A DNA stretch of 64,000 nt from Paenibacillus nasutitermitis (lineage in GTDB: Bacteria; Bacillota; Bacilli; Paenibacillales; Paenibacillaceae): contig NZ_BMHP01000003.1 in NCBI RefSeq assembly GCF_014641075.1, forward strand, positions 806,001 through 870,000, in the 5' to 3' direction. Within the stretch, counting starts at the first letter, position 1. Each line of letters begins with the position of its first letter. Below are positions 55,083-63,735 of the stretch, piece after piece. The position numbers and the translations under genes were made by a program. The notes beneath the pieces were generated by a model. The model saw only the letters and a program-made list of their open reading frames with translations. It ran no database searches and was not told the DNA's origin.

Positions 55083-55363
55083 ACCGTAGGTATGTAAAAC
55101 CACAATTCATCGCCGCGTGTTGTTTAGATTGTTTGCTGAAATGGTCTAGCAATCGACGATATCGAAATGACGACCAGGGGGAAAAGCTCAAGAACTTGCT
55201 GTCCGTCGAGCGCAAAGCTCAGGGCCTTGCCATCTGGCTTAGTCTGGCTTGGTTTGAAGACACGCCTAATAGTATAGAGAGTAATGATATTCCATACGAA
55301 GCAGTACGGGATTTGGTTAAAAGGTTCAGATTGACCGTCATGCTGAACGAGCATTTGTTTTGA
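55070..55363 (+). CDS. Hypothetical protein, uncertain
   Basis: 97-residue reading frame whose ATG lies in the repeat at 55070. Composition looks protein-like (GLAIWLSLAWFEDTPNSI, then VRDLVKRFRLTVMLNEH) and predicts mostly helix, but no ribosome site is visible because the start directly follows a terminator hairpin. I do not recognise it. It could be a decayed gene tail. Confidence 0.3.
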   Translation: MVEANRRYVKPQFIAACCLDCLLKWSSNRRYRNDDQGEKLKNLLSVERKAQGLAIWLSLAWFEDTPNSIESNDIPYEAVRDLVKRFRLTVMLNEHLF

Positions 55364-55413
55364 TTAAAATAGTGTTCAGAATAAGTATTTCTGCTCGAAT
55401 TTCCATTTCCCTC

Positions 55414-55444
55414 TTGATCCTAACGTGACGTCATGTTTTATAGT
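55414..55444 (+). promoter_or_regulatory. MerR-type promoter/operator with 19-bp spacer
   Basis: TTGATC (55414-55419) and TATAGT (55439-55444) are separated by exactly 19 bp, with CTAACGTGACGTCATG in the spacer. This layout, including the CCTAACGT sequence, is the hallmark of promoters activated by TipA/BltR-like MerR proteins, which untwist the over-long spacer. It precedes the broken merR, the AHSA1-type gene and the exporter gene. Confidence 0.7.
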
Positions 55445-55487
55445 TAAGCTACCGGTAAACGACCAGCGAGCTTCAAAGGGGATGATT

Positions 55488-55690
55488 ATGGAGAATCAAT
55501 GGAAAGTCGGCGAGCTCGCCACGTTGGCAGGGTTAATAATCCGCACTTTACGACTCAGGATTTCACCAAATTGTTAAGCATGACGAAGAAGAGTCACGAA
55601 AATTATTTTTTGGAGAGACGGACGAGTATCGCGCATAGTCTTGACCGGCTTGGTGATTTCTCGCAAATGATAACAAGAAAGAAGATCCCA
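55488..55690 (+). pseudogene. MerR-family regulator relic (internal deletion, frameshift)
   Basis: ATG 55488 with AAAGGGG upstream opens MENQWKVGELATLAG, LIIRTLR, the DNA-recognition helix of a MerR protein. The frame then stops at a TAA near 55575. In another frame the sequence resumes as HFTTQDFTKLLSM, matching the second wing and helix of the same domain, and then continues into a short helical piece (YFLERRTSIAHSLDRLGD). So about 20 codons of the domain and most of the effector region are lost. Confidence 0.65.
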
Positions 55691-55708
55691 TACAAGGAGG
55701 CGAAAATA

Positions 55709-56152
55709 ATGAATGAACGATCTGTAGTCCATGATACTTTTGTGCACGAACGTACCTATAACACTACGCCATCGCGTGTCTTCTCAGCGTGGTCAGACCC
55801 TGAAGTTAAAGCAACCTGGTTCCCGAAAGCAGACACGTTTGATTTTACAGTCGGTGGGCGGGAAATCCACCGCGGTGGCTCGCCTGGAGGCGAGATTTAT
55901 ACTTATGAAGCTCTATTCCAGGAGATTGCTGCGGATGAGCGCATTGTGTATACCTACTCGATGGATCAAGGCGATGCAAGAATTTCGGTATCTGTGGTGT
56001 CTGTACAATTCAAAGCTGTAGAGAATGGCACGCACCTGATTTACACAGAGCATGGTGCTTTCCTAGATGGGTACGATACCCCGGCAGTTCGTGAGCGTGG
56101 TACGAAGGCAATGCTGGACATACTCGGGGAAGCACGGAGGCAGGAGGTATAA
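55709..56152 (+). CDS. SRPBCC-fold protein, AHSA1/START-like
   Basis: 147 residues from ATG 55709 (AAGGAGG 8 nt upstream). Single Bet v1-like domain: FVHERTYNTTPSRVFSAWSD with KATWFPKA is the AHSA1-family signature, and the last helix follows GYDTPAVRERGTKAML. These proteins bind hydrophobic ligands; bacterial members often accompany drug-response genes. Its TAA overlaps the exporter start (TAATG), so translation is coupled. An in-frame extension back to 55499 belongs to the merR relic. Confidence 0.85.
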   Translation: MNERSVVHDTFVHERTYNTTPSRVFSAWSDPEVKATWFPKADTFDFTVGGREIHRGGSPGGEIYTYEALFQEIAADERIVYTYSMDQGDARISVSVVSVQFKAVENGTHLIYTEHGAFLDGYDTPAVRERGTKAMLDILGEARRQEV

Positions 56153-57726
56153 TGATTGCTGTGACAGGAAAAGTGATGAAGGCAGGAATAAAGGATTGGA
56201 TTGGTCTTGCCGTGCTGGCATTACCCGCGCTCCTTGTATCTATTGATGTCTCCGTAATGATTCTCGCGCTGCCGCATATCGGTGCTGCTCTTGGGGCAGA
56301 TAGCACGCAGCAGCTATGGGTCATGGATATTTATGGTTTTATGCTTTCTGGGTTTTTGATTACGATGGGCACGCTCGGCGACCGGATTGGAAGGCGCAAG
56401 CTGCTCATGATTGGGGGAGCCGCATTTGGCGCCGCTTCGATTCTAGCGGCATTCTCACAGAGCGCAGGGATGTTGATTGCTGCCCGGGCACTGCTTGGAA
56501 TCGCGGGAGCAACACTTTCGCCTTCGACACTTGCACTTATCAGCAATATGTTCCATGACCACAAGCAGAGATCATTTGCCATCGGCATATGGCTGACTTG
56601 CTCCATGGGTGGCATGGCACTTGGACCGGTGGTTGGTGGAACGCTGCTGGGGCATTTCTGGTGGGGATCGATATTTCTGCTCGCAGTACCTGTCATGGTG
56701 CTGCTGCTGATTCTGGGTCCCTTCCTGCTGCCGGAGTATCGCCAGAACGATGGGGAACGTGTGGACCTTTTAAGTGTAGGCTTATCTCTCGGAGCGATTC
56801 TGCCGATCGTTTACGGCTTTAAAGAAGCAGCCAAGCATGGTTTTCAAACACTTCCAATCGTGATTATTTTGGTGGGGCTTCTGATTGGTGTTCTGTTCGT
56901 ACAGCGGCAGCAGAGGCTTTCCAGCCCACTGCTCGATTTGCGGCTGTTTACTAATTCAGCCTTCAGCACATCTCTTGCCTGCATGTTCGGGATTACCATG
57001 ACAGGTGCGGTGATGCTGTATATCGCTCAGTATCTCCAATTTGTTAAAGGATTGTCACCACTTCAAGCAGGGCTGTGGATGCTTCCAGGAGTGATCGGTT
57101 CCATGAGTGGTATGCTGCTGTCCCCCCTGATTGCACGGAGAGTTCGACCTGCTGTTCTCATAGGAGCAGGACTGATCTTGTCGGCCACTGGATGCGTGCT
57201 GCTGGCCCGTATTTCCCCTGCTTCGGGTCTTATGCTCCTGGCAGGGGGTTATACACTCTTTAACCTTGGAGCTTCCCCATTCCAGAGCCTGGCCAGCGAC
57301 TTTGTCGTGGGGTCAGCCCCGCCTGAGAAGGCTGGTTCCGCTGCCTCGATGCTGCAGACCAGCGGTGAATTTGCCTTTGCTGTTGGGATCGCCGTCTTAG
57401 GCAGCCTGGGCACGGTAGTTTACCGCAGCAGAGTCAAGGATACGATGCCAGTTGATATCCCCGCTTCTGTAGCGCAGGCTTCCCGGGATAGTCTCGCCAG
57501 TGCCACAGCCGCTGCAGAAGGCTTAAGTTTAAAGACTGCAGACAAGCTGCTGACCGGAGCACACGAAGCCTTTACGAGCGGACTGAATGTGGTTGCAGCA
57601 TGCTGCTGCGCGTTGATGCTCGGATCTGCCATAATCGCGGTGATACGGTATTGGAAAAAAAGGCCGATCGGTACATCCGAGACACAAGAACCTGGCAGAA
57701 TTTCAGCGGCTGTATCTGAAAAATGA
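56152..57726 (+). CDS. MFS drug:H+ antiporter, 14-helix DHA2 family (QacA/SmvA-like)
   Basis: 524 residues with 14 predicted helices. Helix 1 carries the membrane Asp in VSIDVSVMILALP, motif A reads GTLGDRIGRRKLL, and motif C GPVVGGTLLGHFWWGSIF marks it as an antiporter. Similar proteins pump quaternary ammonium compounds, dyes and some antibiotics out of the cell. Start overlaps the AHSA1-type stop, with AGGAGG in place. Probably under the MerR-type promoter at 55.4 kb, whose regulator is broken. Two hairpins follow at 57.85 kb. Confidence 0.92.
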   Translation: MIAVTGKVMKAGIKDWIGLAVLALPALLVSIDVSVMILALPHIGAALGADSTQQLWVMDIYGFMLSGFLITMGTLGDRIGRRKLLMIGGAAFGAASILAAFSQSAGMLIAARALLGIAGATLSPSTLALISNMFHDHKQRSFAIGIWLTCSMGGMALGPVVGGTLLGHFWWGSIFLLAVPVMVLLLILGPFLLPEYRQNDGERVDLLSVGLSLGAILPIVYGFKEAAKHGFQTLPIVIILVGLLIGVLFVQRQQRLSSPLLDLRLFTNSAFSTSLACMFGITMTGAVMLYIAQYLQFVKGLSPLQAGLWMLPGVIGSMSGMLLSPLIARRVRPAVLIGAGLILSATGCVLLARISPASGLMLLAGGYTLFNLGASPFQSLASDFVVGSAPPEKAGSAASMLQTSGEFAFAVGIAVLGSLGTVVYRSRVKDTMPVDIPASVAQASRDSLASATAAAEGLSLKTADKLLTGAHEAFTSGLNVVAACCCALMLGSAIIAVIRYWKKRPIGTSETQEPGRISAAVSEK

Positions 57727-57851
57727 AAGAGAGTACAAACAATGTACAAAGTACAAACACTGGACGGAACCCCGGTTGCATAATGTACGAAATGTTTGAT
57801 TACTGTCAGATGACAAAAACATGTAAACTATGAAAGCCGCATTATATGCGG

Positions 57852-57905
57852 TCAGGCTATCGAGAAAGTCTCGACAGCCTGAGCCCGACCGCGTGAGGTC
57901 GGGCC
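57852..57905 (+). terminator. Double hairpin after the exporter gene; repeat copy 2
   Basis: First stem TCAGGCT-a-TCGAGA / TCTCGA-c-AGCCTGA (57852-57882), then stem GCCCGACC / GGTCGGGC (57883-57904) followed by CTTTC. The second stem and the following CATGGTGGAGGCGA (57909-57922) repeat the element seen at 55039-55082. Confidence 0.65.
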
Positions 57906-57940
57906 TTTCATGGTGGAGGCGATCATTAGACCAGCTGCCT

Positions 57941-58066
57941 TCATAAAATCAAATCCGATAATTCCATCAATCTCCATGCCTTAGTCCATGCTTCCGAGTG
58001 AGCCTTCGCAGTCCCCAAAACACCCCATTCCTCCGGAAACCGTTCCTGTACTTCTTGCCAGCGCAT
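57941..58066 (-). CDS. Short hypothetical protein, probably a truncated member of a small Bacillales family
   Basis: 41 residues from ATG 58066, with GGAGGTGGA directly upstream. MRWQEVQERFPEEWGVL, KAHSEAW, LMELSDLIL resembles small Paenibacillus/Bacillus proteins that start M(K/R)WxEVxExYP and contain AHSE; these are about 60-80 residues, so this copy has probably lost its middle. Function unknown. It lies between two terminators and stands alone. Confidence 0.45.
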   Translation of the reverse strand: MRWQEVQERFPEEWGVLGTAKAHSEAWTKAWRLMELSDLIL

Positions 58067-58130
58067 TTCTCCACCTCCAAGAAATTCAGTATAATTATAG
58101 CGAGCCCCTAGGCACGCCCGTAACGACAAA

Positions 58131-58149
58131 GAGCACCTTGTAGGTGCTC
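58131..58149 (-). terminator. Terminator of the amino-sugar-like operon
   Basis: Perfect stem GAGCACC / GGTGCTC with loop TACAA (minus strand), followed by TTTGTCGTT, 47 bp after the nagA-relic stop. Confidence 0.7.
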
Positions 58150-58196
58150 ACTAGGCTCAGATCATTGTCAAATCCACATAAGCTGGAACCTCAGCC

Positions 58197-58493
58197 TCAA
58201 GAAGCCGGGGTTTCAGCTACATGTTTATATACATCGTGCAGCATCAGATTATGGCACTGGTCCCATGAGAAGGTAATCAAGTCCGCTGGAGCTCCCTTAG
58301 CCAAACCAACAGTTAGATCCATAAAAGCGGCGGATTCAACAAACCCCGGGCCAATCCAATACAAATCCCCTGCATGTTCCATTGTCCGATTCATCAACGG
58401 CTCTACTCGGTCGATAACCCCATCCGTCATATGAACCTGAACGGGTTCCCCTGTCTTGTAATGTAATCCGGATACAATCTTAGTTTGATTCAT
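58197..58493 (-). pseudogene. nagA: N-acetylglucosamine-6-phosphate deacetylase relic with large in-frame deletion
   Basis: 98 residues against about 390 in the family. The N-terminal beta part (VQVHMTDGVIDRVEPL, DLYWIGPGFV) should lead into the metal-binding barrel, but GPGFV is joined directly to ESAAFMDLTVGLAKGAPADLITF, which matches the C-terminal region with its PADL strand. All metal ligands and the catalytic Asp are missing, so no deacetylase activity is possible. 12 bp downstream of a dehydrogenase gene. The frame is kept, which points to recombination between short repeats or to selection on the frame; the first seems likelier. Confidence 0.7.
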
Positions 58494-58505
58494 AAGCTTT
58501 TAAGG

Positions 58506-59723
58506 TTATTCCACCTCTTGCAGTAATTCTCGAATCGCAACCAACCGTTTCTCCTCAATAGATATGTTGGCAGCCGCACCAATAATCAGCGACATCGCGC
58601 CTGCTCTAGAGCCCGCCCTCTGACCAAGCGGATCCGACACATCGTCTGTGAATATCATTCTCCGCAGAATAGAGTCTCCGCCGCCATGGATGCCCGATGC
58701 TTTCAGGCTGTGCAAAGTCGTGCGTTCCCCTGCACGGTTATAAAGGCGAATTTCGTTCATCTCTTCCTTCTCGAAGCCGCTTTGATATTCCTCTGCTTCT
58801 AGCCGTCCTTTCGTACCGATGAAGGTTGCCTTCCAGCCTTCGTAAGGGCTGTACGCTTGTAGCGAGTAAGTCAAAAGCGTCCCTTTCGCATACTTGACAC
58901 TGAGCGACATCGTATCGTAGATATCAATGTCGTCCCCGAATACACATTGGTCTCGGTAATACCCATCTTCCTGCTCCGCTTTTTGATACATCGATCTTGT
59001 AAAGTCGCTTTCCGAAATATCATAATGAAATTCACAAGTAGATTTATGATGGCATGTCCAGCATCTCTCGCCGCGCTCAGCTCTCGTCGGTCCATAGAAC
59101 GACAGATCACCGTTCGCGAACACACTCTCTGGCTCGTCCTCCAACCACCAATTGACCATATCAAAATGATGCGTCGATTTATGAATCAATAGCCCGCCGC
59201 TATTGCTCATTTGCCGATGCCAACGTCGAAAGTAGTCCGCTCCATGACTCTTGTCCAGCGACCACTCAAGTGCAACGCTATGAATTCGACCGATCGCACC
59301 TTCTTTAAGCAGTTCTTTCACTCGAACCACATAGGGCATAAAGCGGCAGTTGAAGGTCACCGTCACTTTCTTACCCGTCCTTCGTTCCGCCTCCAAAATC
59401 GCCCTGCATTTATCTGCAGTCGTTGTCATCGGTTTCTCGGAAATCACATCGCACCCCGCTTCCAAAGAGCGGATAATATAATAATCATGCAAGCTGTCCG
59501 GAGTCGTCACAATGACCGAATCCGGCCTCGCCTCCTGAATCATCCGGTCGAAATCGTCGAACACGGCCATGCCGTGGGCAGCGTCGCTTAGCAATCGGGC
59601 ACGGACTGGATTAACATCATACACACCGACAAGCTCCACGTCCGTCTTTAGCTCGGCGGCCAGCGGAACAGCGAACATTTGCATAGCCCTGCCGCCTGCG
59701 CCGACAATTGCAAACCTCTTCAT
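58506..59723 (-). CDS. Gfo/Idh/MocA-family oxidoreductase with Cys cluster
   Basis: 405 residues from ATG 59723, overlapping the nagB-relic stop (ATGA). Rossmann fold KRFAIVGAGGRAMQMF; the EKP motif is SEKPMTTTADKC; the barrel half has HKSTHHFDMVNWW with the usual catalytic His region. An unusual ERCWTCHHKSTCEF (C-x2-C-H-x4-C) could bind zinc or be structural. NAD(P)-dependent sugar oxidoreductases or NAD-dependent glycosidases (GH109-like) belong here. Substrate unknown. It belongs to a minus operon with nag-like relics. Confidence 0.85.
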   Translation of the reverse strand: MKRFAIVGAGGRAMQMFAVPLAAELKTDVELVGVYDVNPVRARLLSDAAHGMAVFDDFDRMIQEARPDSVIVTTPDSLHDYYIIRSLEAGCDVISEKPMTTTADKCRAILEAERRTGKKVTVTFNCRFMPYVVRVKELLKEGAIGRIHSVALEWSLDKSHGADYFRRWHRQMSNSGGLLIHKSTHHFDMVNWWLEDEPESVFANGDLSFYGPTRAERGERCWTCHHKSTCEFHYDISESDFTRSMYQKAEQEDGYYRDQCVFGDDIDIYDTMSLSVKYAKGTLLTYSLQAYSPYEGWKATFIGTKGRLEAEEYQSGFEKEEMNEIRLYNRAGERTTLHSLKASGIHGGGDSILRRMIFTDDVSDPLGQRAGSRAGAMSLIIGAAANISIEEKRLVAIRELLQEVE

Positions 59724-60250
59724 ACGTCCAGTTCCGAAGCCGATTCCTGATCCAGGAATAGACGCCAATCCTTGTGTGTCTTCAGGATGGATGCCGGCAC
59801 CTGCGCGGTTGTCTCATCTCTCAGAGTTAGCTTGATCGCGTTCGCTTTTACTTGATAGGGCACGCAGGAAATGATTGTTGCACTATCGAGAATTTGCCGC
59901 ACCGTCATTGTGATTGCCTGATTCGGCACCTTCTCTAGCGATTCAAACCAACCCTCGCGCACCTGCTGCCCTTTACAAGCTACATCCAATTCAACAACCT
60001 TGTAAGCTTCGGTCGAATTGAAATCGGCAGGAGGATCGTTGAAAGCAATATGGGCATTCTCACCTATTCCGATCAGCGACAAATCGAGCGGCGCTCGACG
60101 AATATCCCGGGTCAGCTCTGCAAAATGGTTGGCAATGTCCTTCTCCCCGTTAACCAAATGAGCTTTGGCTCCAACAGCATAGGAAAGAAATCGCTCCTGC
60201 AAATACTTGCGAAAACTGGCCGGATGCGTCTCTGCTACTTCTATTTTCAT
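59720..60250 (-). pseudogene. nagB: Glucosamine-6-phosphate deaminase, shortened
   Basis: 176 residues against about 245 in the family. ATG 60250 has GGAGG 9 nt upstream. After MKIEVAE the sequence joins THPASFRKYLQERF, which in full enzymes lies near residue 80, so the nucleotide-like N-terminal strands and the catalytic Asp of the LDEY motif are absent. The second half keeps LIGIGENAHIAFNDPP with the active-site His. As in the nagA relic, the deletion keeps the frame. Likely inactive, but it could still be translated and couples to the next gene (ATGA overlap). Confidence 0.65.
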
Positions 60251-60307
60251 TTCTATTCAACCTCCGTATATTGTTATCTTGAAGATGCTAATCATTATCT
60301 GACTCTA

Positions 60308-60430
60308 CTAGACGTCTTTCAACAGCTCCCTAAAAATGGGTTCAAGTGTCTTGGCCATGCTCATGAATCCAAGGTCAGTCGGATGGATGCCGTTTACAGT
60401 GTAATCACTGGAGTACTCATCGCCGAATAG
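60308..60430 (-). pseudogene. C-terminal remnant of an SGNH hydrolase
   Basis: 41 codons in a frame without start: LFGDEYSSDYTVNGIHPTDL, GFMSMAKTLEPIF, RELLKDV, stop. The VNGIHPTDLGF stretch is block V of SGNH/GDSL hydrolases with the catalytic Asp/His pair. In another frame just upstream (60417-60540) there is a second scrap (WFKQEKKYRRLPSSPEDPLP) that I cannot name. The 288 bases between the dehydrogenase and nagB relic are gene debris. Confidence 0.55.
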
Positions 60431-60538
60431 GAATGTCAGTGTGACACTCGCGAATAATACGAATAAATTGAGGCAATGGATCTTCTGGAGATGATGGAAG
60501 ACGACGATATTTCTTTTCTTGTTTGAACCATTCGTAAT

Positions 60539-61546
60539 CTAGGAAATAACTACCCCTCGACCACTAGCGATCGATTCGTCGATTGCGATACAGGCCTCCA
60601 TTGTTTTGTATCCATCAAAGAAATCGCAACGAATAGCTTTATCGTACAAGATCGCCTGCACAAATTCATCAATTTCCATGCTAAAAGGATGATGCGATAC
60701 ATCCCCGCTATCTGGTAGGATCGTAGGAATGACCGCATAATCTGTTTGGCCGGGTAGTATATGACTATACAGTTTATTGTCCATAATCGCTCCCTTTTCC
60801 CCCAATAAGTGGATGTTAAATTTATAAGGTGTTTTACATTCCAATGACGAGGAGACCTTCCCAAGCCCACCATTTTTCAGTTGAAATATCGCTATCGCAT
60901 TCGGATCGAACTCATATTCAGAGTTCTTCCACGTCGCACAACTGTAGGCACTTACTTCAGAGATTTCACCCGCAAAATATCTAACAGCATCCACTGCATG
61001 GCACCCCGCGGAAAGCATACTACTCCCACCTAGTCGTTTCTTACTACTCCAACGATGTTGACCATACTGTGGACCAACAAAATGCCAATAGTCTATTTGG
61101 GCCATATATATTCTGCCTAATGCATCATTTTCTATCAGCGCCTTTGTCGTTTCAAATGACGGATTCCATCGCAGCACAAAACTGACTACAGTATGAACCG
61201 GATTGTTCTGAATAGCCTTAGCCATTTTTTCGAGCGAAACCCTATCCATTGCCATTGGTTTCTCAATTACCATATGTTTTCCATACTGTGCAGCTAATAT
61301 GGCCTGTTCAGGTCGTACGTCAGGAGTTGAGCAGAGCACCACAGCATCCGCACTCGCATCTTTAACGGCTTCCTCATAGTCGGTAAAGATCCTAGCCTCG
61401 ATACCCAATTGTTCTAATAAAGATTTAGCCCGATTTGTATCTTGCGTTACTATTCCATATACTTCCGAATCGTCTTGTTTATTTATTGCTTTTAAATATT
61501 CAACCGCAGCCCAACCTGTACCCGCTACTACAAATTTTATCGTCAT
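60539..61546 (-). CDS. Gfo/Idh/MocA-family oxidoreductase
   Basis: 335 residues, ATG 61546 with AAGGAG 9 nt upstream. Rossmann start KFVVAGTGWAAVEYL (GTGWAA rather than GxGxxG), EKP motif VIEKPMAMDRVS, and GGSSMLSAGCHAVDAVRYF as the catalytic barrel region. NAD(P)-dependent reaction on a sugar or derivative; exact substrate not visible. It stands 192 bp after the next dehydrogenase gene and may have its own promoter there. Confidence 0.88.
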   Translation of the reverse strand: MTIKFVVAGTGWAAVEYLKAINKQDDSEVYGIVTQDTNRAKSLLEQLGIEARIFTDYEEAVKDASADAVVLCSTPDVRPEQAILAAQYGKHMVIEKPMAMDRVSLEKMAKAIQNNPVHTVVSFVLRWNPSFETTKALIENDALGRIYMAQIDYWHFVGPQYGQHRWSSKKRLGGSSMLSAGCHAVDAVRYFAGEISEVSAYSCATWKNSEYEFDPNAIAIFQLKNGGLGKVSSSLECKTPYKFNIHLLGEKGAIMDNKLYSHILPGQTDYAVIPTILPDSGDVSHHPFSMEIDEFVQAILYDKAIRCDFFDGYKTMEACIAIDESIASGRGVVIS

Positions 61547-61738
61547 AAGCTAACACTCCTTATTTGATATTTAAATTGCTAGATAAGTATGAAGTCATAC
61601 TCTCCCTATGTAGACTAATCACATACCCCGTAGTCGTTAACGCACACAGCTCAATCCCATTGACACTAGCTATGAAATTGCATTCCTGACTTTTTCCTCT
61701 TTAGTATATGGAAGTTCATTCACCAAACCCTGCTGAAG

Positions 61739-62731
61739 CTAGATTTGCACGGGCTGTACCAGCTTGACGGAGCGGTATCCGGCTAGCGCGACCTCTGCCG
61801 AACGAAGGCCATCGAGACCGTTGATCGGAACAGGGCTATCGTTCAGAACGGCATCGACGAAGCCTTTCACCATATATTTATCCATGCCGTCTCCCCAGAA
61901 GCTGTATATCCCCTTGCCGATATCATCAGAGAATAGCTCGTTTTTCTGCGCGAATGAATCTACGGAAATTACCCCTTTGGTCCCGACAATCTCCATCGTG
62001 ACATCTCCCCAAGTCGGGAAGGATTTAGGACTTGACCAGCTTGTATCAATCACACCGAATACCCCATTATCGAACTTCATATGGATCATGCCCGCATCCT
62101 CCACTTCGGCGCCTTCTTGGAACAAGGTTGCCGCATAAGCATACACTTCCTTCACTCTGGAACCAGCTAGGAACCAGTTCATCAAATCCATGACGTGCAC
62201 AGTATGATCGAGCAGTGCGCCGCCGCCGGACTGTTGTGGATTCACGAACCATCCGCCTGGGAATGTACCGCGATTCGTCCCTTTGATAGCCACGATCTTC
62301 CCGATCTCTCCCCGATTCACGGCTTGCTTGGCTTGGACCACAGCAGTAAGATAACGGCACGGAAATGCGGTCATCAATTGGACTCCGTTGACCTCACAAG
62401 CGGCAATCATCCGCTCCATCTCTTCAACCGAAATTCCCAATGGTTTTTCACATAATACATGCTTCTTGGCATTTGCTGCATCTATCGTCTGAGCCGCATG
62501 TTTAACATTCTCGGAGCAGATGACGACAGCGTCAATATCCGTCTTCAACAGCTCACGATAATCCTCATAGTAGGCAATACCCGTCTGCTCCAACACCGAT
62601 TCTACTCTGCTTCTTATTTCGTGTGAAATCCCCGTAACTTCCACCTCAGGCATGTTACGCAATGCGTTCAAGAACGAAAAAGCATGGAAGTGCGCGAAGC
62701 TGATCATCCCTATTCTTAATTTCCTCATCAC
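61739..62731 (-). CDS. Gfo/Idh/MocA-family oxidoreductase
   Basis: 330 residues. GTG 62731 or ATG 62728 both fit GGGGAGG. N-terminus LRIGMISFAHFHAFSFL is the variant in which the dinucleotide loop is degenerate (SFAHFHA), seen in a subgroup near carbohydrate operons. EKP motif CEKPLGISVEE; GGGALLDHTVHVMDLMNWF holds the catalytic His. Follows the broken dehydrogenase gene by 27 bp. Confidence 0.88.
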   Translation of the reverse strand: MMRKLRIGMISFAHFHAFSFLNALRNMPEVEVTGISHEIRSRVESVLEQTGIAYYEDYRELLKTDIDAVVICSENVKHAAQTIDAANAKKHVLCEKPLGISVEEMERMIAACEVNGVQLMTAFPCRYLTAVVQAKQAVNRGEIGKIVAIKGTNRGTFPGGWFVNPQQSGGGALLDHTVHVMDLMNWFLAGSRVKEVYAYAATLFQEGAEVEDAGMIHMKFDNGVFGVIDTSWSSPKSFPTWGDVTMEIVGTKGVISVDSFAQKNELFSDDIGKGIYSFWGDGMDKYMVKGFVDAVLNDSPVPINGLDGLRSAEVALAGYRSVKLVQPVQI

Positions 62732-62758
62732 CTAAGTTCCTCCCCGTCAGAGTTCTTA

Positions 62759-63735
62759 CTAGAACAATATAGCTTTGCCGGTTATTGTAGATTCCTGAGC
62801 TGCACTGGCAATTTCAAGTGCCAAGCATGCATCCCTCGCCGATACGATCGGTTCAAGGTTCTCGCGAATGCAATTCATGAAATGCTCAAGCTCGATAAAG
62901 TAAGGGGCGTTAATCAACGGACTCCCAGGAACCTCAACAAAACGCGCTCCCTCCTCTATTTCCCGTATCTTGCGAACCTGCACCGACTTCGCCTTTGTGC
63001 TGTCACTGCGAATAACACCTTTGGTGCCCGCAAACTCAGCGGCGGTGCGAAATTCTCCCGGATATCCATAGTACCCCTCAAGGTTCGCAACAGCACCGCT
63101 TTTAAATACTAACGTAACCAAGGCATAATCAAATTGATCCTCACGACGGCGCATCGCATACACCGACTTGACTTCACCAAGTGTCCACAATACAAATCAA
63201 TATCGTGAATCATTAAGTCAACAATAACCCCGCCACTCTTCTCCTCTTCCTTAAACCATGGTCTCACATCATCCGAATACCCGCCCACTCTTTTCAGATG
63301 AGCCACCCCGACCTTACCAATATTGCCTGCATCGATTTTCTCTTTCATCTGAACATATTCCGGGAAGAATCGCACAACATGGCCGACGAACAATCTGACA
63401 CGATGCCTTTCACAAATATCAACAACCTCATATGCATCGTCCAAAGAGAGCGATATCGGCTTTTTGCAAATCACATGCACACCCAAACCAGCTGCTTTCA
63501 GCACATATTCCTTATGCAAATAACTAGGTATCGTTAAACTGACTACATCGGGTTTCACGGTGCCCATCAATGCTTCGAATGAAACAAATGCACGCGTGCT
63601 AGCTTTATACGCCAGTTCTTTTGCAAGTGCATAATAAATATCACATACACCTACGATCTCGACACCCGGCATTGCTGCAAAGGCCGAGGCGTGCAAGTGT
63701 CCCATTCCTCCGGAACCTACTATTGCAACTTTCAT
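62759..63735 (-). pseudogene. Gfo/Idh/MocA-family oxidoreductase, frameshifted
   Basis: The ATG 63735 (AGGGGAG upstream) starts KVAIVGSGGMGHLHASAF. The EKP motif is CKKPISLSLDD, an E-to-K change in the usual EKP. The frame is right until MIHDIDLY near 63190. One base is then missing (minus-strand TATTGTGGACA), after which the true continuation WTLGEVKSVYAMRRRED lies one frame over and runs to the stop at 62759, with the normal C-terminal beta region. Total length would be about 325 residues. The ATG overlaps the upstream glycosidase stop (ATGA). Confidence 0.8.

Noticed and set aside
55069..57922. TGGTGGAGGCGA as the reverse complement of a tRNA 3' end
   Set aside because: It resembles a CCA-ending acceptor stem, but no T-arm, anticodon arm or matching 5' stem is found at either copy.
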